Of a stretch of DNA of 11,483 bases, positions 7,372 through 11,483 are shown in pieces. The notes beneath the pieces are model-generated. The model was given only the letters and a program-made list of their open reading frames with translations. It had not been told where the DNA came from and did not search any database. This DNA is from OMOG01 sp041485845. GTDB taxonomy: Bacteria; Acidobacteriota; Terriglobia; Bryobacterales; Bryobacteraceae. The stretch is taken from positions 1-11,483 of the forward strand of contig JBGPKH010000249.1 in the NCBI GenBank assembly GCA_041485845.1. Reading direction: 5' to 3'. Made by a program: the position numbers and the translations under genes. The stretch's first letter is position 1; each line of letters starts with the position of its first letter.

Positions 7372-7467
7372 ATGGACAATACGACTTTGATTAGGATAAT
7401 TGCGGGAGTCGGATTCGTGATCGTGCTATTCATCCTGATTCAGCGACGTCGTAAGAACGTGCACTAG
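7372..7467 (+). CDS. Small single-span membrane protein of the Tad operon (31 aa)
   Basis: A 31-codon gene that normal length cut-offs would miss. It starts at ATG 7372 after a strong ribosome-binding site AAAGGAG (7358-7364, 7 bases spacing) and ends at TAG 7465-7467. The protein begins MDNTTLIRII, has one hydrophobic segment at about residues 6-24, and ends with the basic cluster QRRRKNVH. By the positive-inside rule the tail faces the cytoplasm and the N-terminus faces out. It lies between tadC and the DUF192 gene in the same direction, so it is probably co-transcribed. I know no function for it; a small subunit or stabiliser of the TadB/TadC platform, or a regulatory peptide, would fit its position but is a guess. 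Confidence 0.72.
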   Translation: MDNTTLIRIIAGVGFVIVLFILIQRRRKNVH

Positions 7468-7520
7468 TATTCATGATTCAGAGACTCGTCAGGTTCACAC
7501 TCCGGAGGGTTGGTAACCGA

Positions 7521-7994
7521 GTGAAACATTCGTTCTATGCTTTCAACGTCGCGCGGCAATCGTTCATCAACCTTGGTGTAGCGATTGCCGATACGCCATT
7601 CGCGCGCTTACGCGGCCTCCTCGGTAAGGTGCGAATCCGTTCCGACGAGGCGCTATGGGTCGTTCCGTCCCGCGGAATCCATACCATCGGATTGATGTTT
7701 CCGATTGATGTGGTCTATCTGGATGCGAAGCTGCGCGTCATTGCCATCCTCGAAAGCCTGGGTCCCTTGCGCATTGCTCCGATACGGTGGCAGTGCGCCA
7801 GCGTTCTGGAGCTACCGGCCCGAAGCATTTACGGTTCGGGCACCCAAGTCGGGGATCAATTGATTATTTGCTCACCCGAGGAAATGGAGCTGTACTGGAC
7901 CTCACAGCGCCAGGCGGAGGAGCAGAAACAAGGACAGCAAAAACAGCCGGAGCGGCAAATTCAATTGCCACCACCGGCGCGAAAAACGGGTTAG
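7521..7994 (+). CDS. DUF192-family protein with a glutamine-rich tail
   Basis: A protein of 157 residues from the GTG at 7521. The DUF192 core is clear: RLRGLLG (30-35), GIHTIGLMFPIDVVYLD (52-68), VLELPA (95-100) and VGD (110-112). DUF192 is a small beta-rich domain of unknown biochemical role that is often found beside Tad genes in acidobacteria-like loci. There is no signal peptide, so the protein appears cytoplasmic. The last 30 residues are rich in Gln, Glu and Lys and then Pro, probably disordered. The ATG at 7473 is in frame and would add 16 residues, but it has no ribosome-binding site. GGAGGG at 7504-7509 lies 11 bases before the GTG, and this start matches where the conserved domain begins. 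The stop lies 7 bases before the PilZ-TadE gene. Confidence 0.8.
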   Translation: MKHSFYAFNVARQSFINLGVAIADTPFARLRGLLGKVRIRSDEALWVVPSRGIHTIGLMFPIDVVYLDAKLRVIAILESLGPLRIAPIRWQCASVLELPARSIYGSGTQVGDQLIICSPEEMELYWTSQRQAEEQKQGQQKQPERQIQLPPPARKTG

Positions 7995-8001
7995 GTTTCG
8001 A

Positions 8002-9063
8002 ATGTCCATACGCGACCTGATCGGACGAATCACGGATCGGAGGCGGGCGTCGCGGATCCAGACGCAGGGGCTTGCGGCCTATTACTGGACTGGAGGCATC
8101 CCGAAACCGCAGGACGTTTCCGACATCGGGTTGTACGGCGCTCACATTATCGCGCCGGATGTTTTTTACCCCGGCACGTTGGTGCAGATCATGTTGGAGA
8201 ACAGGGCGGCCATGCAAGGCGACGGTAAGAATCCGCATATCTCCGTGTGCGGGCGGGTGTGCCGGAAGACTTCCGAGGGTTTTTGTGTTGCATTTTCGTT
8301 TGCAGACGGCTCGGAACGCCGCCAACTTCGCCGGTTCTTGCAAGGCGTGACGAGGCGGGCCCAGCCGGAAGCGGAACCGGCCGGCCTGGACGAGTCGAAC
8401 GCGAAAGACCGGAGTGAGGATGCGGCGGCAGCCGCGAACACACCACGCCCGCCCGGCCAGAATGAGGTAACGCTGGGCCAGGATAAGCCGCAGACTATGA
8501 GATTGATCGAGTTCAAGCCGGGTGAAGAGAAAGAGAGGAACCAGGAGAAGCACATGGAGGACAAAAAACGGCGCTCAAACGGCCAAGCCCTGATCGAATC
8601 TGCTTTGATTCTCCCGCTGCTCTTCCTGTTGATCGTAAACGTGATCAATTTCGGAGGGTTTCTGTACGACTGGATTGCGGTGTCCAATGCCGCTCGCACA
8701 GGCGCACAGTATCTCTGCACGGGTGGAGCGACGGTGGGGGCTCCCGCTCCTCCAATTGCGGCGGCTGTATCCACCCTGGTGCTGAACGATATGCACGCCC
8801 TCCCCAATAGCGCAAGCGCGCAGGTCTGCGTATCGAAGAGCTCGAGCGTCACCGTGACCTGCAATACCGGCTCGGCGCCGGCAGGTGCTCCTCCACCGGT
8901 CGACACCGCTGAGGGCGGGATTACCTACGTGGTAGGTGCGGTCGACGTGAAATACACGTATCAGCCGTTCATCCCCCTGTGGGACTTTCCCAACTTGCGC
9001 ATACATGCTACTCTGCCGCCGACAACCATTCACCGGCAGGCAAGAATGAGGATGCTCGAATGA
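8002..9063 (+). CDS. tadE: PilZ-TadE fusion: c-di-GMP-binding domain joined to a TadE pseudopilin
   Basis: A single open frame of 353 residues with two domains. Residues about 10-116 form a PilZ domain with both c-di-GMP-binding motifs: RxxxR (R14-R18, RRASR) and DxSxxG (D38-G43, DVSDIG). Residues 117-184 are a charged, Ala/Pro-rich linker, probably disordered. Residues 185-353 form a TadE-like pseudopilin: basic KKRRSNG194, then QALIESALILPLLFLL, giving a prepilin-peptidase site G194-Q195 with glutamate at +5 (E199), a membrane helix to about 220, and a soluble outer part. If made as one chain, TadV would cut off the cytoplasmic PilZ part. An internal ATG at 8554 (residue 185) with AGGAG 6 bases upstream could also make a free 169-residue TadE. 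The ATG at 8002 has only a weak ribosome-binding site. The stop overlaps the next gene (ATGA). Confidence 0.85.
   Translation: MSIRDLIGRITDRRRASRIQTQGLAAYYWTGGIPKPQDVSDIGLYGAHIIAPDVFYPGTLVQIMLENRAAMQGDGKNPHISVCGRVCRKTSEGFCVAFSFADGSERRQLRRFLQGVTRRAQPEAEPAGLDESNAKDRSEDAAAAANTPRPPGQNEVTLGQDKPQTMRLIEFKPGEEKERNQEKHMEDKKRRSNGQALIESALILPLLFLLIVNVINFGGFLYDWIAVSNAARTGAQYLCTGGATVGAPAPPIAAAVSTLVLNDMHALPNSASAQVCVSKSSSVTVTCNTGSAPAGAPPPVDTAEGGITYVVGAVDVKYTYQPFIPLWDFPNLRIHATLPPTTIHRQARMRMLE
8543..8556 (+). promoter_or_regulatory. Internal ribosome-binding site and start for free TadE
   Basis: AGGAG at 8543-8547 is followed after 6 bases by ATG 8554-8556, in the same frame as the PilZ-TadE gene. Translation from here gives MEDKKRRSNGQALIES, a TadE precursor with a 10-residue leader and the cleavage site at its own G10-Q11, the same kind of short leader as the neighbouring TadE-like protein (12 residues). 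The signal is better than the one at the start of the full frame. Confidence 0.6.
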
Positions 9064-9491
9064 AGTCACTGCATCGAAGTTCCGCGCGACGCGGCAGCGC
9101 AATCATCGAATTCGCCCTTGTCACACTCCTGCTGATGATCGTGATCTTCGCGAGTATCGAGTTCGATCGAATGGTCCTGGTCTACACCACGATGGCAAAC
9201 TCCGCGCGAGTCGGTGCTCGTTATGCGATCGTGCATGGGAGCGACAGGACCGCTACCGGCGATCCCGCGAGCGGGCCTTCGAATTCGAGCGCCGTGGTTA
9301 CGGTTGTCAGGAATTTCGCCAGTGCCGGGTTGCTGAATACGTCGGCCCTCGACGTTTTAGTTCAATACCCTACGGATAACAAGCCCGGATCTCAGGTGGT
9401 TGTGACGGTGACGTATCCGTACGATCCATTCGTGGCTCTGCCACTAAGGGTGAATCTCAGATCGACTACCAGGGGAGTCATCGTGTTCTAA
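9060..9491 (+). CDS. tadF: TadE/TadF-like pseudopilin
   Basis: A 143-residue protein with a short basic leader (MKSLHRSSARRG12), then SAIIEFALVTLLLMIVIFAS. The predicted TadV site is G12-S13 with glutamate at +5 (E17), as in TadE and TadF, which are known pseudopilins processed by TadV in Aggregatibacter. The membrane helix covers about 15-38, followed by ANSARVGARYAIVHG, a conserved TadE-family segment, and a periplasmic beta-rich part. The start ATG 9060 overlaps the stop of the PilZ-TadE gene in the ATGA arrangement, with GAGGA (9048-9052) 7 bases upstream, so translation is coupled. An ATG at 8979 is in frame but would lie inside the preceding gene and spoil the leader. Whether it corresponds to TadE or TadF of other systems is uncertain. 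Confidence 0.88.
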   Translation: MKSLHRSSARRGSAIIEFALVTLLLMIVIFASIEFDRMVLVYTTMANSARVGARYAIVHGSDRTATGDPASGPSNSSAVVTVVRNFASAGLLNTSALDVLVQYPTDNKPGSQVVVTVTYPYDPFVALPLRVNLRSTTRGVIVF

Positions 9492-9500
9492 GGAATTGAT

Positions 9501-11063
9501 ATGCCAAGAGAAAGCGAGAAAGGCCAAGCTATTCTGCTGGTGGTAGTAGCGATGGGGCTGGTTCTGGTCGGGGCACTGGGACTGGCCATTGACGGCGGCA
9601 CACTGTACGGGCACCGGACAATGGCACAGGCGGCGGCCGATGCCGCCGCTCAAGCGGGGATCCTTAGCATATTCAATGGCACCAACACCGGAGCGAATGC
9701 CTTCGGATCGGCGGCGCACACCTGCTCCACCACGGATGCGATCAGCCCGTGCCGATTTGCACGAAACAACGGGTTCGGCGCGACCAGCGACGACGTAGTT
9801 TTCATTGATTTCCCCACGGCAGCGGAGGTCGGCCTGGATCCCGCTTCTCTGTCATCCAGCGACCCGGTGAACATACTCCGGGTTACGATCACCCGGTCCG
9901 TGCATACAGGAATTATCCGCCTCCTCGGGGCTGCGGCCACGGCGCCCGTCAAAGTTGTCGCGGTGGCAGCAATTTGCAGCGTTGACTCTCCAACCCCCAT
10001 CGTCGTCACCCACCCCACTTTGGACCATTCACTTTCGACAAACGGCACGACGATTATCGTGATATGCGGCGGGCCTACGAAGAGCATTCAAGTCAATTCG
10101 AGCAATGCGAACGCGTATGCATCGCCCAAAGCCGGAGGGCTCATCGACCTCTCAAGAGCGGGGACCAAGGATCCGGGGAATTGTACAACCGGCACGGGAG
10201 CGGATTTTGGCGTTCTGGGCGGGGCTACTACAAACCCCGGATCGGTGAGCCTCGGCACTGCGGGCACGTATGTTTCGCCCTCGTCCATCGTGGAGGATCC
10301 GCTGAAGAACGTAGCCGCTCCGGGCGTACCGGCTGCCCCTGTGACGGGAACCAGCGGGGCCCCGATCCCCGTAGGCACCGACGGCTGTACAAACTTAACT
10401 GGCTGTATTGAATACTCCCCGGGAAAGTACGTGGGCGGCCTCAATGCAAGTGGTGGTAAGCCCGTGATCTTCAAGCCGGGGCTGTATTACATGCAGGGTG
10501 GGGGGTTCATACTGAAGAACGTCGACGGTGGCGGTGGCTTGTTGAACAATTGGAATGTGATGTGCACGACGTGCGCCGCCAACGCGGCCACGGGCACGGG
10601 TATGGTGGTGTACGACACCGGACCCGCCGGAAGCACCTTTGGGAGCAACCCTACCGGAGGATTCGACATCAACACGAACGTGCGAGCGACTCTTCAGGGT
10701 TCCACGCTGACTACAACTAACTCTGATGGTCAAGTAGTGCCGGCAGCGCCGTATTATGGCATCCTCTTTTGGGAAGACCGCACGGCGAACGCGCACACCG
10801 GCAACAAGGCGCATAGTTTTGGTCAGGGCAACGGCTGTTTCACGCTGCTCGGGACCATTTACGCTACGAATACGCGCGCCGCCATGTTGGCTGACGCGAC
10901 CCATTACCAGGAGGTTGATTATAACGGCAATCCGTGCAGCGCCACCGTGCAGCAGGGTTACATCATCGTCAGCTCACTGCAGATCGTGGGCACTACTACG
11001 ATCAAGATGAACCTTACTCCGTACGGTTTTTTGAGGATCCGGCAGGTATCGCTGGTGCGATAG
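9501..11063 (+). CDS. tadG: TadG-like pilus-assembly protein with a Gly/Thr/Asn-rich beta domain
   Basis: A 520-residue protein that opens with the TadE/G-like N-terminal domain: a short leader, then a hydrophobic helix (9-31) and AIDGGTLYGHRTMAQAAADAAAQAG (29-53), typical of the family. A glycine precedes the helix (G8-Q9), but position +5 is leucine, not glutamate, so cutting by TadV is doubtful and the helix probably stays as a membrane anchor. From about residue 180 the chain is rich in Gly, Thr, Ser and Asn in short beta-like repeats (for example around 190-260 and 310-345), suggesting an elongated or beta-helical extracytoplasmic domain. No von Willebrand A metal site, present in some TadG proteins, was seen. 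Eleven cysteines, including C355xxC358, could form disulfides. AGGA (9491-9494) overlaps the previous stop and lies 6 bases before the ATG. Confidence 0.85.
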   Translation: MPRESEKGQAILLVVVAMGLVLVGALGLAIDGGTLYGHRTMAQAAADAAAQAGILSIFNGTNTGANAFGSAAHTCSTTDAISPCRFARNNGFGATSDDVVFIDFPTAAEVGLDPASLSSSDPVNILRVTITRSVHTGIIRLLGAAATAPVKVVAVAAICSVDSPTPIVVTHPTLDHSLSTNGTTIIVICGGPTKSIQVNSSNANAYASPKAGGLIDLSRAGTKDPGNCTTGTGADFGVLGGATTNPGSVSLGTAGTYVSPSSIVEDPLKNVAAPGVPAAPVTGTSGAPIPVGTDGCTNLTGCIEYSPGKYVGGLNASGGKPVIFKPGLYYMQGGGFILKNVDGGGGLLNNWNVMCTTCAANAATGTGMVVYDTGPAGSTFGSNPTGGFDINTNVRATLQGSTLTTTNSDGQVVPAAPYYGILFWEDRTANAHTGNKAHSFGQGNGCFTLLGTIYATNTRAAMLADATHYQEVDYNGNPCSATVQQGYIIVSSLQIVGTTTIKMNLTPYGFLRIRQVSLVR

Positions 11064-11144
11064 CGGCCCATGATGATGCACTCACCAGAGCCGAGGAATG
11101 AAGATGTAGTGAACGTTCATAAACTCAATCCCAGCGCCATCAAA

Positions 11145-11165
11145 TGGGCAGCGAATTGCCATCAG
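11145..11165 (+). promoter_or_regulatory. Sigma-54-like (-24/-12) promoter of cpaB, second copy
   Basis: The element begins TGGGCAGCGAATTGCCAT and matches the one before flp (1999-2019) at 19 of 21 positions. GG at 11146-11147 and GC at 11158-11159 are ten bases apart, as in RpoN promoters. The start of transcription would be near 11171, leaving a leader of about 63 bases before the cpaB ATG. The TTGCCA has no matching -10 box at normal spacing. Confidence 0.65.
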
Positions 11166-11196
11166 GGGACGTCCGGACCTGGAAGTCAGGATGTCG

Positions 11197-11208
11197 TGTT
11201 CGCGAACA
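11197..11208. promoter_or_regulatory. 12-base palindrome in the cpaB leader, possible operator
   Basis: TGTTCGCGAACA is a perfect palindrome located about 26-37 bases downstream of the predicted start of transcription and 14 bases before the ribosome-binding site. A repressor bound here would block the transcript. A second perfect palindrome, TGAACGTTCA, lies at 11110-11119 upstream of the promoter and shares the GAAC/GTTC arms. No protein that binds them is known from the window. Confidence 0.35.
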
Positions 11209-11233
11209 GACGTGTTTTGTTGAGGAGATCGGC

Positions 11234-11483
11234 ATGAATACAAGGGTAACGGGCATTCTCCTTTTGGCGCTCCTGATTTCGGGGGGCGCTACCTACCTGG
11301 TTTATCGAGTCGTTGCCGCGCGCGCGGGGCAATCACCGGCGGCGACCGCGCAGGTGGTAATGGCCGCACGGCAGCTCGACATCGGCACGCTCGTGAAAGA
11401 TGCGGATCTCACGATGGGTCCCTGGGTGGGGTCGATACCGGTGGGGATGGTCACGAAAAAAGAAACCATCCTGGGCCGCGGCG
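11234..11483 (+). CDS. cpaB: CpaB/RcpC-family Flp pilus assembly protein (partial, 5' end)
   Basis: The first 83 codons of a gene that runs off the right edge without a stop. GAGGAG (11222-11227) lies 6 bases before the ATG. The protein starts MNTRVTG, has one membrane anchor at about residues 7-26, then a Pro/Ala linker and the beginning of an SAF-like domain: VVMAARQLDIGTLVKDADLTMGPW (42-65) and PVGMVTKKETILGRG, with the pattern of CpaB proteins (V.A...I..G..I...DL....W.......G......ilGr). CpaB/RcpC is a periplasmic partner of the secretin. It lies downstream of tadG with its own sigma-54-like promoter, unlike the early position next to tadV found in Aggregatibacter. Confidence 0.88.
   Translation, partial: MNTRVTGILLLALLISGGATYLVYRVVAARAGQSPAATAQVVMAARQLDIGTLVKDADLTMGPWVGSIPVGMVTKKETILGRG

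Larger units (their letters stand above)
11064..11233 (+). promoter_or_regulatory. Control region between tadG and cpaB
   Basis: A 170-base gap without a gene. It contains a 10-base palindrome TGAACGTTCA (11110-11119), the sigma-54-like element (11145-11165), an 8-base palindrome GTCCGGAC (11171-11178) at the predicted transcription start, a 12-base palindrome TGTTCGCGAACA (11197-11208) in the leader, and the ribosome-binding site GAGGAG (11222-11227). No intrinsic terminator with a T-run is visible after tadG, so some readthrough into cpaB is possible. Confidence 0.65.

Noticed and set aside
1..11483. CRISPR arrays, tRNA or rRNA genes, insertion sequences, attachment sites
   Set aside because: No repeat-spacer pattern, no tRNA-like fold with conserved loops, no transposase and no long terminal repeats were seen; the locus is colinear and consistent in base composition.

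Overview
The window is most of a Tad (Flp, type IVc) pilus locus, all on the + strand, from a moderately GC-rich Gram-negative-type bacterium. The gene set (Flp pilin, TadV, TadZ, TadA, TadB, TadC, a DUF192 protein, two TadE-like pseudopilins, a large TadG-like protein, then CpaB/RcpC), the CpaB gene (a partner of the outer-membrane secretin) and the style of the TadG-like and glycosyltransferase proteins suggest an acidobacterium (Solibacter/Bryobacter-like). That taxonomic guess is inference; there is no rRNA or marker gene here.

Layout. Bases 1-253 hold the ambiguous tail of an upstream gene and no clear complete gene. At 254-1798 lies a polytopic GT-C-type glycosyltransferase. A 272-base control region follows (1799-2070), with a sigma-54-like promoter and two TGTATACG copies upstream of it. 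The pilin gene flp (2071-2262) comes next and is followed at once by a strong intrinsic terminator (2271-2309). Then come tadV, tadZ, tadA, tadB and tadC (2344-7347), separated by 5 to 13 bases each, a 31-residue single-span membrane protein (7372-7467), a DUF192 protein, a PilZ-TadE fusion (8002-9063), a second TadE-like gene joined to it by an ATGA overlap, and tadG (9501-11063). After a 170-base gap with a second copy of the sigma-54-like element, the cpaB gene begins at 11234 and runs off the right edge. The secretin (rcpA/cpaC) and tadD are not in the window and may follow cpaB.

How the parts work together. TadV should cut and methylate the Flp pilin and the TadE-like pseudopilins. TadA powers assembly through the inner-membrane platform TadB/TadC. 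TadZ places the machine in the cell. TadE, the second TadE-like protein and TadG probably act in initiation or the periplasmic part of the machine. CpaB links to the outer-membrane secretin.

Most notable points. (1) A near-identical 21-base element (19/21) lies 51 bases before flp and 68 bases before cpaB. It fits the GG-N10-GC signature of sigma-54 promoters, which suggests that the pilin/assembly operon and the secretin-side operon are switched on together. (2) One reading frame joins a PilZ c-di-GMP-binding domain to a TadE pseudopilin. The predicted prepilin-peptidase site lies exactly between the two parts, and an internal start with a good ribosome-binding site could also make TadE alone. 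(3) A terminator between flp and tadV probably sets a high pilin-to-machinery ratio. (4) A small unnamed membrane protein sits in the operon.
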